A stretch of 43,000 bases of DNA from Saprospiraceae bacterium UBA6168 (GCA_002435785.1 DIUC01000048.1:1-43000); one strand, 5' to 3'. Shown: positions 34,049 through 41,810, numbered from the stretch's first letter. The notes: generated by a model from the letters alone, not told the origin. Numbers and translations are program-made.

Positions 34049-35536
34049 ATGACTTCTGAACTGACGTTCGAGGAGTTGGGCCTTAGTGCCGACATCCTCG
34101 AAGGCCTTCTCAAAAAAGGCTTCGTACACCCCACGCCCATCCAGGCGCAAACAATCCCCTTGCTCCTCAATGGCGAGCGGGACATCATCGGCCAAGCACA
34201 AACCGGCACTGGTAAAACAGCCGCATTCGGCCTGCCCATCATCGAGCGCATTGTACCGGGCTTGCGCAAAGTACAAGCCATCGTGTTGGCGCCCACCCGG
34301 GAGTTGGCCAGCCAAGTAGCCGAGGAACTCGAAAGCCTTACTGGCAAACGGGACATCCGCATCCTGCCCGTCTATGGCGGCCAAGGCATGGACACCCAGC
34401 TCCGCCTGCTCAAACAAGGCGTTGACATCATCGTGGCCACGCCAGGCCGGGCCATTGACCACCTGAAGCGCAAAACCCTCAAGCTCGACGACGTGAAGTT
34501 CGTGGTGCTCGACGAGGCCGACGAAATGCTCAACATGGGCTTTGTCGAAGACATCGAAACCATCCTCTCCCACGTGCCAGCAGAGCGCCGGATGTTGCTG
34601 TTTTCGGCCACCATGCCGACCGGCATCCGCAACCTCGCCAAGAAGTTCATGGGACAGTACGACGAGGTAAAAATGGCCAACAAGCAAGAATCCGCTGCCA
34701 ACGTGGAGCAGGTATTTTATGAAATAAACGAGAAGGACAAACTGCGTGCACTGCACCGCCTCATCGAAACGGAGTCGGAATTTTATGCGCTTGTATTCAG
34801 CCGCACCCGGCTCGGTGCCGACCGCTTGGCCAGCAAGCTCAGCGACCTCGGCCTCGACGTGGAAGCACTTCACGGCGACGTGACCCAGGTGCAGCGGGAG
34901 CGCATACTCGCCAAGTTCAAGGGCGGCCATGCGACCATCCTTGTTGCAACCGACGTGGCGGCCCGTGGCATTGACATCAACAACCTCTCGCACGTCATCA
35001 ACTTTGACCTGCCGGACAGCCCGGAGGCTTACGTGCACCGCATCGGACGTACTGGCCGTGCTGGCAAGACGGGCAAGGCCATCAGCTTCGTGACGCCCGC
35101 CGAGTGGCGCAAGCTCCAGTTCATCATGCAGCACACCCGCACGACCATCGAGCGGGCGTACCTGCCCCACGGGCAAGAAGTGGTGGACCTGAAGAAGAAG
35201 GCGATGAAGGAGCGGGTGTTCGCAGTGGCGGAAGTCGAAGTCCCACAGGACTACCACAACCTGGCACAGGAGATTTTGGCCTCCGGCAAACCCAAGCAAT
35301 TGCTGGCATCGCTGCTCCAACTGCATTTTGGGGGCAACCTAAACCCACATTCCTTCCCAGAAATCCGGGAGCCGGAGCGCCCTGCCTTCAAGCAGCGGCA
35401 CAGCCTGGAAAGGCACGGTGCCCCCAGCAAGCCGTTCGGTGGCCCAAGGACAGGCTTCGGTGGCAAACGGGAGCGCACTTCATCCAACGGGCAGTTCAGC
35501 GGCAAGCCTATTTTCAAGAAGAAGAAATTCGCATAA
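34049..35536 (+). CDS. DEAD-box ATP-dependent RNA helicase
   Basis: The 495-residue product has the full set of motifs: Q motif region (FVHPTPIQAQTIP), Walker A AQTGTGKT (50-57), PTRELA, TPGR, DEAD (155-158), SAT (186-188), the second domain with VATDVAARGID, and HRIGRTGR (330-337). A basic Gly/Pro/Arg-rich tail (about 440-495, ending KPIFKKKKFA) fits RNA binding, as in cold-shock or ribosome-related helicases such as DeaD/CshA. I chose the ATG at 34049 because the upstream frame (TTG at 33962) is not conserved in style. It stands alone with a terminator after it. Confidence 0.93.
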   Translation: MTSELTFEELGLSADILEGLLKKGFVHPTPIQAQTIPLLLNGERDIIGQAQTGTGKTAAFGLPIIERIVPGLRKVQAIVLAPTRELASQVAEELESLTGKRDIRILPVYGGQGMDTQLRLLKQGVDIIVATPGRAIDHLKRKTLKLDDVKFVVLDEADEMLNMGFVEDIETILSHVPAERRMLLFSATMPTGIRNLAKKFMGQYDEVKMANKQESAANVEQVFYEINEKDKLRALHRLIETESEFYALVFSRTRLGADRLASKLSDLGLDVEALHGDVTQVQRERILAKFKGGHATILVATDVAARGIDINNLSHVINFDLPDSPEAYVHRIGRTGRAGKTGKAISFVTPAEWRKLQFIMQHTRTTIERAYLPHGQEVVDLKKKAMKERVFAVAEVEVPQDYHNLAQEILASGKPKQLLASLLQLHFGGNLNPHSFPEIREPERPAFKQRHSLERHGAPSKPFGGPRTGFGGKRERTSSNGQFSGKPIFKKKKFA

Positions 35537-35559
35537 ACTTCATTGCGGAGCAAAATACA

Positions 35560-35600
35560 AAAAGGCAAGTGTGGGGTGACCCGCACTTGCCTTTTGCTTT
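35560..35600 (+). terminator. Rho-independent terminator of the helicase gene
   Basis: AAAAGGCAAGTGTGG and CCGCACTTGCCTTTT form a 15-bp stem with one G-U pair, ending in a T-rich tract. Confidence 0.8.
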
Positions 35601-35610
35601 TTATGGCTTG

Positions 35611-35660
35611 ACAGTTGGCAATGTCTCTAACTGCCAACTGTCGAATCCGCCAAAGGCGGA
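35611..35660. repeat. Two small hairpins between convergent genes
   Basis: ACAGTTGGCA (35611-35620) pairs with TGCCAACTGT (35632-35641), and TCCGCCAAAGGCGGA (35646-35660) is a second small palindrome. They lie between the helicase terminator and the stop of the NifU-type gene. Confidence 0.6.
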
Positions 35661-35678
35661 CAAGCTGCCAACTCAAAA

Positions 35679-36287
35679 TCACCCCATCTCTTGCACCACC
35701 TCCTGCACCTCTGGCACCATGCGCTTCAACATGCCTTCTATGCCTGATTTTAGGGTGACGGTACTCGAAGGGCAGCCGCTGCACGAGCCTTGCATGATGA
35801 CATAGACGGTACCTTTATCGTAGCTTTTAAACTCGATGTTACCGCCGTCCATTTCCACGGCTGGCTTCACGTAGGTGTCAATCAGTTCCTTGATGCGCTG
35901 CGCAATCTCGCCGTCCTCGCCGCTGAACTGCTGGGAATTGTGCTCAGCCTCCAGCGCTTGCATGGCCTCGGCGTAGCCTTCCCGCATGATTTCGCCGCCA
36001 TCTTCCACGTATTTTTTGATGAGGTCTTTCAACTTGAGCATGATGTCGGCCCACTCGTAGTTGAACTCCTTGGAGATGGTGACGAAGTTGTTGGTGATGT
36101 AAACGCCTTTCACGAAAGGCTGGTCGAACAGCAATGCGGCCAGCGGCGACCATTCCCTTGCCAGCCCTTCCTCCCGGAAATCGGCGGTGCCCCGGTAGAG
36201 CATGCGGTTGGTCACAAACTTGAGCGATTCTGGGTTGGGGGTCTGCTCGGTGTAGAGCATGACGGGCGATGCAGTGGCGGTATTCAT
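35679..36287 (-). CDS. NifU-type Fe-S scaffold/carrier protein (Nfu)
   Basis: Holds or delivers iron-sulfur clusters to target enzymes in the cytoplasm. The 202-residue product has an N-terminal Nfu scaffold domain (about 8-95, starting LYTEQTPNPESLKF) and the C-terminal NifU domain (about 128-200) with PAVEMDGGNIEF and the cluster-binding pair in GSCSGCPSS (Cys169, Cys172). A candidate -7 box lies about 35 bp upstream. It stands alone, convergent with the helicase gene. Confidence 0.92.
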   Translation of the reverse strand: MNTATASPVMLYTEQTPNPESLKFVTNRMLYRGTADFREEGLAREWSPLAALLFDQPFVKGVYITNNFVTISKEFNYEWADIMLKLKDLIKKYVEDGGEIMREGYAEAMQALEAEHNSQQFSGEDGEIAQRIKELIDTYVKPAVEMDGGNIEFKSYDKGTVYVIMQGSCSGCPSSTVTLKSGIEGMLKRMVPEVQEVVQEMG

Positions 36288-36320
36288 ATCTTGATGATTT
36301 TCTTATTTAGATTTCGTCCA

Positions 36321-36328
36321 CAAAAGTA
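36321..36328 (-). promoter_or_regulatory. Candidate -7 box for the Nfu gene
   Basis: Reads TACTTTTG on the minus strand, an exact TAnnTTTG, 33 bp before the start codon. No clear TTTG at -33. Confidence 0.45.
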
Positions 36329-36352
36329 ACAGAAAAAAACTTTCCCGGTTCA

Positions 36353-37075
36353 TCAACCATACAATTCATACTTCACTTGTCCTCGTTCGTAGCCCATTTT
36401 CACAATGAGGTTGGCCACGGCCTCGTCCACCATTTTTGTCCAGCCACAGAGGTAGAAGGTTACGTCGGGGCGTTTTCCTTCGTAATTTTTGAGGTAAATA
36501 TCGTGGACGTAGCCATGGTGGCAGCGTTCGTTTCCCTCCCTTGACAATGCGACCGAATAGCGGAATCCAGGCATTTCTTGCGTCAGCTCCTCAAATTCTT
36601 TTTGGTATAAAATGCCGTCAGAAGTCCTCGTCCCGAAAATGAGATGGATGCCCCGGGTTGGTATTTTTTTGTTGAAAACATCCCATATCATGCTGCGAAA
36701 CGGCGCTACGCCCGTGCCCGTGCAGATTAGCACCAGCTCATTTTCGATGGTTTCTGGCAGGGTAAAAGTACCGTCCGGCCCTTTGAACTTGATGCTCGTG
36801 CCGATTTTGGCTTCGTTGAACAGCCAGCCGCTCGCCAAGCCACCATCGAGGTGGACGATGCAAAGCTCCAGCAAATTGGTGCTGTCGGGGCTACTGGCGA
36901 TGGAGTAGCTGCGCCAGCGCTGGTTACGCCGCTCGCCGATGGGCAGGTCCATCGTGATGAACTGCCCGGCCTTGAAGTCAAAGCGGTCAACGCCTTCCAC
37001 TTCCAACCAGAAGCGCTTCGTGGTCGGCGATGAATCTTCGATTCGGGTGATATTTCCGGTGTACCACTGGGTCAT
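36353..37075 (-). CDS. FNR-type FAD/NAD(P)H oxidoreductase
   Basis: The 240-residue product is a flavin reductase of the ferredoxin-NADP reductase fold. The FAD domain has RSYS (55-58), the usual flavin-binding motif, and the nucleotide domain has CTGTGVAPFRSM (about 118-129) and a YLCGWTKMV-like stretch near the end. It has no Fe-S domain and no membrane segment, so it probably passes electrons between NAD(P)H and a soluble carrier such as ferredoxin. Its ATG overlaps the stop of the GHMP kinase gene by 4 bp, so the two are cotranscribed. Confidence 0.9.
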   Translation of the reverse strand: MTQWYTGNITRIEDSSPTTKRFWLEVEGVDRFDFKAGQFITMDLPIGERRNQRWRSYSIASSPDSTNLLELCIVHLDGGLASGWLFNEAKIGTSIKFKGPDGTFTLPETIENELVLICTGTGVAPFRSMIWDVFNKKIPTRGIHLIFGTRTSDGILYQKEFEELTQEMPGFRYSVALSREGNERCHHGYVHDIYLKNYEGKRPDVTFYLCGWTKMVDEAVANLIVKMGYERGQVKYELYG

Positions 37076-38034
37076 TTGCGTTGTAAAATTAGGTCGTCAA
37101 AGGGCAAGAACACCTCGAAGCCCTTTTCGCTGAAATAGCGGCGGGTTTCTTCCTGTGAACGGTCGCTGGTGGCCAGCACGAAGTCGCCACCCCAAGCGCC
37201 GAGCGATTTCACCTCGCCCCAGAAATCGTTGAAAAACAGCGATTTAGCCCGAGGCAAGCCAATGGTTTCCGCCACCAACTTCTCATGCTCCTGAATAAGT
37301 CCCTCAAACTCGGGGAGCGTTTGCGCAGCCAAGAACCGCTTCGTCAAATCCGACATTTTTGCAACAGTTTCCTGCGCCCCCAATCCGAAATCCGAAATCC
37401 GAAATCGGTAATTCTTTATCCCCTCCCGGCTGTCCTGTTTTTTGCCTAAATAAATGAAGTACAGCGAGTTGCGGAACGGAGGGTTGAAGTTGCAAGGCTC
37501 GAAATGCGGCTTTCCATTTCCCAATTTGTACAAAATCGGCCCATCCGACCCTGCGCAAGCAATGTCGTAGCCCGACCCACCAAAGGTGCGTGCCGACAAC
37601 TCGAACGTATCAACTTCCGCCCATTTTGCCACCAGATAAATCAAGGTGGAACTGGTACCGAGGCCCCAGAGGCGGGGGAATTGGAGGTGACAGGTGATTT
37701 GTGATTGGTGATTGGTGATTGGTGCCCAGGTCGGGTTCAGGTTGCGGGCTGCTTGCAGTATTTTTTGGAGGCGCTCCGCAATGGCAGGGTCGCTTGATTC
37801 CAAGGCTTCAAAGTTGGAGGGGCCAAATTTTGCCTTAAACCAGCAAGCCCCCGTTTCATCCAAACTGCGCCAGTGAAGTGTTCCCGTGCCCTCCAAACCG
37901 CAAACCGCAATCCGCAATCCGCAATCCAATGACTGCCCCAACCGCACCGGCAGCGCCAATGCCAGTGCCCCGTCCAGCACGAAATACTCGGCGGTGAGGA
38001 GGAGTTTGCCGTGGGCGTGGAAATGATTAGACAT
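37072..38034 (-). CDS. GYDIA-type GHMP kinase with repeat-derived insertions
   Basis: A GHMP-superfamily kinase related to mevalonate kinase. The 320-residue product has AHGKLLLTAEYFVLDG (7-22), the phosphate loop WGLGTSSTLIYL (123-134) and GGSGYDIACAG (152-162), the feature that names the family. The substrate is not known. Three stretches are read from short tandem repeats also found between genes: residues about 36-47 (DCGLRIAVCGL), 104-116 (ITNHQSQITCH) and 208-220 (YRFRISDFGLG). They lie between, not within, the core motifs, so the fold may survive. The start overlaps the toxin gene by 8 bp and the stop overlaps the reductase by 4 bp. Confidence 0.88.
   Translation of the reverse strand: MSNHFHAHGKLLLTAEYFVLDGALALALPVRLGQSLDCGLRIAVCGLEGTGTLHWRSLDETGACWFKAKFGPSNFEALESSDPAIAERLQKILQAARNLNPTWAPITNHQSQITCHLQFPRLWGLGTSSTLIYLVAKWAEVDTFELSARTFGGSGYDIACAGSDGPILYKLGNGKPHFEPCNFNPPFRNSLYFIYLGKKQDSREGIKNYRFRISDFGLGAQETVAKMSDLTKRFLAAQTLPEFEGLIQEHEKLVAETIGLPRAKSLFFNDFWGEVKSLGAWGGDFVLATSDRSQEETRRYFSEKGFEVFLPFDDLILQRK
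37377..37412. repeat. ATCCGAA-type tandem repeat inside the GHMP kinase gene
   Basis: Four copies of AATCCGA or close forms in tandem, the same family as 16188-16306. Read on the minus strand it codes for FRISDFGLG. Confidence 0.85.
37688..37725. repeat. TGATTGG-type tandem repeat inside the GHMP kinase gene
   Basis: Four near-perfect copies of TGATTGG or TGATTTG. On the minus strand it codes for ITNHQSQITCH. Confidence 0.85.
37894..37930. repeat. AATCCGC-type tandem repeat inside the GHMP kinase gene
   Basis: Five copies of AAACCGC or AATCCGC in tandem. On the minus strand it codes for DCGLRIAVCGL. Same class as the repeats in the RND gene gap at 16188. Confidence 0.85.
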
Positions 38035-38335
38035 CAATATCAATTGTGAAATTGGCAAGTGGAATGGAAGAGTGCCTGATGGCGAGAATATTTACTTTGT
38101 CAGAGGAAGGAACTGAATATATCACTCTGTAATTCTCAACAATGATTTCTCGGACAGATTTCAAATTGCTTTCGGGAAGCACCCGCCCCATGAAAGGGAA
38201 TTTTTCGAGTTGCTCACCTCTCTCGAAGAACCGGCTTGTCAAAAACTTCGAGTATTTCTCAGATTTTTGGTCATGATATTCAGCAATATCAGCCATATCT
38301 GACAAGGCTTGAAATGTCCAATTTACTGAAGCCAT
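38027..38335 (-). CDS. RelE/ParE family toxin
   Basis: The 102-residue product has the ParE pattern: WTFQALSDMADIAEYHDQKS, FPFMGRVLPE, VREIIVENYRVIYSV and IRHSSIPL. Family toxins block gyrase (ParE) or cut mRNA on the ribosome (RelE). Its start lies 13 bp inside the antitoxin gene and its stop 8 bp inside the GHMP kinase gene, so a housekeeping gene lies directly downstream in the same transcription unit. Confidence 0.87.
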   Translation of the reverse strand: MASVNWTFQALSDMADIAEYHDQKSEKYSKFLTSRFFERGEQLEKFPFMGRVLPESNLKSVREIIVENYRVIYSVPSSDKVNILAIRHSSIPLANFTIDIDV

Positions 38336-38505
38336 TTCTTCATTTTTGCTTTAGCCTCTTGGGTTGAAAGCACCTTTCCTTCTTCGACTTGCTTCAAGCC
38401 AATTTCAATTTTTTCCAGAACAATCAATTTCTCCATTACATCATCAATTGAAAATTGATGGGGTAACGATTGAATTGCTTCTATGACTTTTTCTTTGACT
38501 AACAT
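38323..38505 (-). CDS. Antitoxin of the ParE-type pair
   Basis: The 60-residue product is helical and basic at its end (LSTQEAKAKMKKWLQ), with QFSIDDVMEKLIVLEKIEIGL before it. Size, gene order and the overlap with the toxin gene identify it as the antitoxin. No clear ribbon-helix-helix or helix-turn-helix motif, so it may only bind the toxin. Confidence 0.75.
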   Translation of the reverse strand: MLVKEKVIEAIQSLPHQFSIDDVMEKLIVLEKIEIGLKQVEEGKVLSTQEAKAKMKKWLQ

Positions 38506-38530
38506 TATTTAATGCTTTTAAAGTTAAATT

Positions 38531-38761
38531 TCATGCGGCCAGTGGTATGCTTTGGAACTTGGCCAACATAGCTGCATACTGCAAGCAAGCCTTAATATCA
38601 GCCACTTCCAGCGCAGGATAATCGGCTAAAATCTCTTCAACGGTCATATCGCTGGCCATCAACTCAAGTACCGTGGCCACCATCAGGCGAGAGCCACGAA
38701 CAGTTGGTTTTCCGTGGCAAACTTCTGGGTCAATGGTAATGCGCTTGATAAGTTCTTGCAT
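38531..38761 (-). CDS. DUF433 protein, orphan antitoxin-like
   Basis: The 76-residue product matches DUF433: ITIDPEVCHGKPTVRGSRL, then VATVLELMASDMTVEEILADYPAL. The family has a small DNA-binding fold and is often the partner of a DUF5615 (PIN-like) toxin, which is not present next to it here. The next gene in the same direction is the ParE antitoxin, 25 bp on. It may be a remnant of a lost pair or a regulator for the neighbouring one. Confidence 0.85.
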   Translation of the reverse strand: MQELIKRITIDPEVCHGKPTVRGSRLMVATVLELMASDMTVEEILADYPALEVADIKACLQYAAMLAKFQSIPLAA

Positions 38762-38776
38762 GGTTCAGATTTTTTA

Positions 38777-38809
38777 CAAAAATACAGGTTGATTCGTTAA
38801 GTTTATAAA
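38777..38809 (-). promoter_or_regulatory. Candidate promoter for the DUF433 / toxin group
   Basis: On the minus strand TATTTTTG (38784-38777) fits TAnnTTTG, with TTTA (38809-38806) 21 bp upstream as a weak -33 box. The -7 box ends 15 bp before the DUF433 start. Confidence 0.45.
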
Positions 38810-38811
38810 TC

Positions 38812-40083
38812 CTACAAATCAAACCCAATATCCCCCCGAAAATACTTCCCTTCAAACTCAATCACCGCCGCATTTCTATTGGAAACGGCCAGCGCCTCCT
38901 GGAAGGTTTTGCCCAATGAAGTCACCGCCATCACCCGCCCTCCGCTCGTAACCAATTGGGTGTCAACGGTTTTTGTGCCAGCGTGGAAAACGATGCTGCC
39001 CTCCGTTTTGTCCAATCCGGTGATGGCCTTGCCCTTGGGGTAGTCGCCGGGGTAACCGCCGCTGGCGAGGATGATGGTGGTGGCCGCCCGTTCGTCCTCC
39101 TCGATGTTGACCTCGGAAAGTCGGCGGCCACGCACGGCCATGAACAGCTCCATGAGGTCGTTTTTCAGGCGGGGCAGCACGACCTCCGTCTCGGGGTCGC
39201 CCATGCGCACATTGTACTCGATGACGAACGGGTCGTCGCCAACTTTTATCAAACCGATAAAAATGAAGCCTTGGTACTCGATGCCCCGTTGTTTCAGCCC
39301 AGCAACGGTGGGCTTTATGATGCGTTCCTCCACTTTTTTCATCATCACATCGTCCACGAAGGGTGGCGGTGAAACGGCCCCCATGCCGCCCGTATTCGGC
39401 CCGGTATCGCCCTCGCCAATGCGTTTGTAGTCTTTGGCCACGGGCAATATTTTGTACGAATCGCCGTCCGTGAGCACGAAAACGCTGAACTCTATGCCGC
39501 TGAGGAACTCCTCTACGACCACTTTGCGGCTCGCCCCGCCAAACTTCCCACCCAGCATTTCCGCCATTTCCGCCACGGCTTCGTCCCTATCTTGGCAGAT
39601 GACAACGCCCTTTCCTGCGGCCAATCCGTCGGCTTTCAGTACTATGGGCAGCGTGGCTTTTTTCCGAAGGAAACTGAGCGCCGATGCACTTTTGGTGGCG
39701 AAAAACTCCCGGTAACCCGCCGTGGGTATGCCAAAATCCCGCATGAACTTTTTGGCGTAAGCCTTGCTTCCCTCCAGCTTCGCCCCCTGCATGGATGGAC
39801 CGATGACCGCCACATGTGAGCTGCTGCGGTATTTACGCAGATAGTTCCAAACGCCATTGACGAGTGGCGCTTCGGGGCCAACCACAACCATTTGGATGCC
39901 TTTGTCCACCACAAAATCGTGGACGGCTGCATTGTTTTCGGGGTCGAGCGGCACGTTTTCTCCGTGCGCCGCCGTGCCGGGGTTGCCGGGGGCGATGTAG
40001 AGCTTGGTGCAGTGCTTGCTCTGGCTGATTTTCCAAGCGAAGGCGTGTTCCCTGCCGCCGCCGCCGAGGAGTAGGATTTTCAT
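38812..40083 (-). CDS. purD: Phosphoribosylamine-glycine ligase
   Basis: Joins glycine to phosphoribosylamine with ATP, the second step of purine synthesis. The 423-residue length is usual. Motifs: MKILLLGGGGREHAFAWKI at the start, the ATP-grasp region with LPIVLKADGLAAGKGVVI, DGDSYKILPVAKDYKRIG, NTGGMGAVSPPP and YNVRMGDPETEVVLPRL. Divergent from the peroxiredoxin gene, with no other purine genes nearby. Confidence 0.96.
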   Translation of the reverse strand: MKILLLGGGGREHAFAWKISQSKHCTKLYIAPGNPGTAAHGENVPLDPENNAAVHDFVVDKGIQMVVVGPEAPLVNGVWNYLRKYRSSSHVAVIGPSMQGAKLEGSKAYAKKFMRDFGIPTAGYREFFATKSASALSFLRKKATLPIVLKADGLAAGKGVVICQDRDEAVAEMAEMLGGKFGGASRKVVVEEFLSGIEFSVFVLTDGDSYKILPVAKDYKRIGEGDTGPNTGGMGAVSPPPFVDDVMMKKVEERIIKPTVAGLKQRGIEYQGFIFIGLIKVGDDPFVIEYNVRMGDPETEVVLPRLKNDLMELFMAVRGRRLSEVNIEEDERAATTIILASGGYPGDYPKGKAITGLDKTEGSIVFHAGTKTVDTQLVTSGGRVMAVTSLGKTFQEALAVSNRNAAVIEFEGKYFRGDIGFDL

Positions 40084-40087
40084 GTAC

Positions 40088-40115
40088 GATTGACGATTTT
40101 GGATTGACGATTGAG
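40088..40115. repeat. ATTGACG-type tandem repeat in the purD leader
   Basis: GATTGACGATTTTGGATTGA and further copies lie between the purD start codon and its candidate promoter, so the repeat would be part of the purD 5' leader. Confidence 0.65.
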
Positions 40116-40117
40116 GG

Positions 40118-40125
40118 CAAAGATA
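40118..40125 (-). promoter_or_regulatory. Candidate -7 box for purD
   Basis: TATCTTTG on the minus strand, an exact TAnnTTTG, 34 bp before the purD start. No clear -33 box. Confidence 0.5.
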
Positions 40126-40256
40126 TGGTTTGGGAGGAAACAGCAGCTTGGACAGCGGCTTTTGATGAAAATCATCGCAACCATTTATGGGAAAGCCTGT
40201 TTTTTGCGCAGCAAATCAAACCCTTCAAACAAATCAAACTCATCAAACAAAGAAGC

Positions 40257-40712
40257 ATGACACATCTAAAACCGGGCGAGAAAGCCCCCAATTTTAAAAC
40301 AATCGACGAACAGGGGAAACCCGTTTCGCTCACCGATTTCAAGGGCAAGAAACTTGTGCTTTACTTCTACCCCGCCGACAATACGCCCACTTGCACGGTG
40401 GAGGCCTGCAACCTTCGGGACAATTTCGAGGCGCTGCGCAAAGCAGGCTACCACGTCTTGGGCGTCAGCCCGGACAGTGCCACGAAGCACCAGAATTTTA
40501 TCAAAAAGCACAGCCTGCCCTTCCCGCTGCTGATGGACGAAGACCACGCCATCATCAAGGCTTACGGCGTTTGGGGGCCGAAGGTGACCTTCGGAAAGGC
40601 TTACGACGGGCTGCTGCGCACTACCTTTATTATTAATGAAAAAGGCATCATTGAGCGGGTGATTGACAAGGTGGAGTCGAAACGGCATACGGAGCAGATT
40701 TTGGAGGGATGA
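40257..40712 (+). CDS. bcp: Thioredoxin-dependent thiol peroxidase (Bcp/PrxQ)
   Basis: Reduces hydroperoxides with electrons from thioredoxin. The 151-residue product has KPGEKAPNF, the peroxidatic Cys46 in YPADNTPTCTVEACNLRD with the resolving Cys51 five residues later, as in PrxQ, and GVSPDSATKHQNF. No signal peptide, so it acts in the cytoplasm. I chose the ATG at 40257; the open frame upstream is poor in coding character and contains CAAATCAAAC-type repeats (40212-40252). The stop codon lies inside a GAGGGAT-type repeat. Confidence 0.94.
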   Translation: MTHLKPGEKAPNFKTIDEQGKPVSLTDFKGKKLVLYFYPADNTPTCTVEACNLRDNFEALRKAGYHVLGVSPDSATKHQNFIKKHSLPFPLLMDEDHAIIKAYGVWGPKVTFGKAYDGLLRTTFIINEKGIIERVIDKVESKRHTEQILEG

Positions 40713-40768
40713 GGGATGAGGGATGACGCCGCACTTTTTCATCCCTAATCCCTCGTTCCTCATCCCTG
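40706..40768. repeat. Inverted GAGGGATGAGGGAT repeat
   Basis: Three copies of GAGGGAT (40704-40726) face the complementary ATCCCTAATCCCTC and CATCCCTG copies (40740-40768). The left arm covers the bcp stop codon. The hairpin may act as a terminator. Confidence 0.75.
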
Positions 40769-40774
40769 TTTTCC

Positions 40775-40782
40775 TATGTTTG
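40775..40782 (+). promoter_or_regulatory. Candidate -7 box for the nucleotidyltransferase gene
   Basis: TATGTTTG is an exact TAnnTTTG, about 50 bp before the start at 40835, separated from it by an A/T-rich repeat. Confidence 0.45.
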
Positions 40783-40800
40783 CGCTCCCAATTGGCCACC

Positions 40801-40828
40801 ATTTTCAATTTTCAATTTTCAATTCTCC
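40801..40828. repeat. TTTTCAA tandem repeat in a gene leader
   Basis: Three copies of ATTTTCA(A) directly before the start at 40835, in the untranslated leader. Confidence 0.65.
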
Positions 40829-40834
40829 ATTAAA

Positions 40835-41734
40835 ATGAAACCCACACTACTCATACTTGCCGCAGGAATGGGCAGCCGCTATGGTGGCCTGAAACAACTC
40901 GACGAGGTCGGCCAAGCTGGCGAGGCCATCATGGACTATTCCATTTACGATGCCCTGAAAGCGGGCTTCGGCAAGGTGGTGTTCGTTATCCGGCGAGACT
41001 TTGAGCAGGAGTTCAAGGACAAAATCGGTAGCCGCTGGGAGGGGAAAATCGCCGTGGACTACGCCTTCCAAGGCCCAGATACTTATGTACCAGCCGTGGA
41101 AGGGCAGGTGGAGCGGGCAAAACCTTGGGGCACTGGCCATGCCGTTTTAGTAGCTAAGGACGTGGTACACGAGCCGTTCGTGGCCATCAACGCCGATGAT
41201 TTTTATGGCTATGCGGGTTTTGAAAAAATGGCCGACTTCCTCTCAAACCATTGCCAACCAACGAATTATGCAATGGTCGGCTACGTTTTGAAGAACACGC
41301 TGTCGGAAAACGGTGCCGTGTCCCGTGGCGTCTGTTCCATGGACGAAAACAACCTGCTGCGCACCGTGACGGAATGCACGGGCATCGAAGAAACAACGGA
41401 GGGCATTTTTTACAACAGTGAAAACGGCAAGTCCCCGCTCGATGGCAAGTCGCTCGTCTCGATGAACATCTGGGGTTTCCATCCGCATATTTTTGAGTTG
41501 TTGCAGGAGGGGTTCAATGATTTTGTTGCGGCGAACGCCGCCAACCCAAAGGCCGAGTTCTACATCTCCAGCTTCGCAAACGACCTCATCAACAGCGGCA
41601 CAGCGACCTTCGAGGTGCTGCCCAACGATGAAAAATGGTATGGCGTCACCTACCGGGAAGACAAGGAGATGGTGCAGGCAGCTTTTGCGGAGATGACGGG
41701 GAGGGGGGTGTATCCGGTGGGGTTGTGGGGGTGA
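40835..41734 (+). CDS. Sugar-phosphate nucleotidyltransferase family protein
   Basis: The 299-residue product has the nucleotidyltransferase signature LILAAGMGSRYGGLKQLDEVG (7-27) and the metal-binding Asp in AINADDFYG, so it should join NTP and a sugar phosphate. The later part (SLVSMNIWGFHPHIFELL) is seen in a subgroup common in Bacteroidota and Firmicutes, where the sugar substrate is often not known. No sugar-pathway genes are next to it, so no substrate is given. Confidence 0.88.
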   Translation: MKPTLLILAAGMGSRYGGLKQLDEVGQAGEAIMDYSIYDALKAGFGKVVFVIRRDFEQEFKDKIGSRWEGKIAVDYAFQGPDTYVPAVEGQVERAKPWGTGHAVLVAKDVVHEPFVAINADDFYGYAGFEKMADFLSNHCQPTNYAMVGYVLKNTLSENGAVSRGVCSMDENNLLRTVTECTGIEETTEGIFYNSENGKSPLDGKSLVSMNIWGFHPHIFELLQEGFNDFVAANAANPKAEFYISSFANDLINSGTATFEVLPNDEKWYGVTYREDKEMVQAAFAEMTGRGVYPVGLWG

Positions 41735-41750
41735 CCACCCAACCACCAAC

Positions 41751-41788
41751 GAAAAAGGGGCTGTACCAAAAAGTACAGCCCCTTTTTC
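41751..41788. terminator. Bidirectional terminator, perfect 16-bp stem
   Basis: GAAAAAGGGGCTGTAC and GTACAGCCCCTTTTTC form a perfect stem around a 6-base loop. With T-runs on both strands it can end both the nucleotidyltransferase gene (plus) and the 41811 gene (minus). Confidence 0.9.
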
Positions 41789-41810
41789 ATTTCATCCCTT
41801 TGCGGAGCAA

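Noticed and set aside
34037..35326. Minus-strand open frame of 429 codons over the DEAD-box gene
   Set aside because: Antisense to a gene with all helicase motifs; composition is that of a shadow frame.
40104..40256. Longer start for the peroxiredoxin at 40104
   Set aside because: The added 51 residues are not typical of the family, and the region holds A/C-rich repeats and the purD promoter; the ATG at 40257 gives the usual length.
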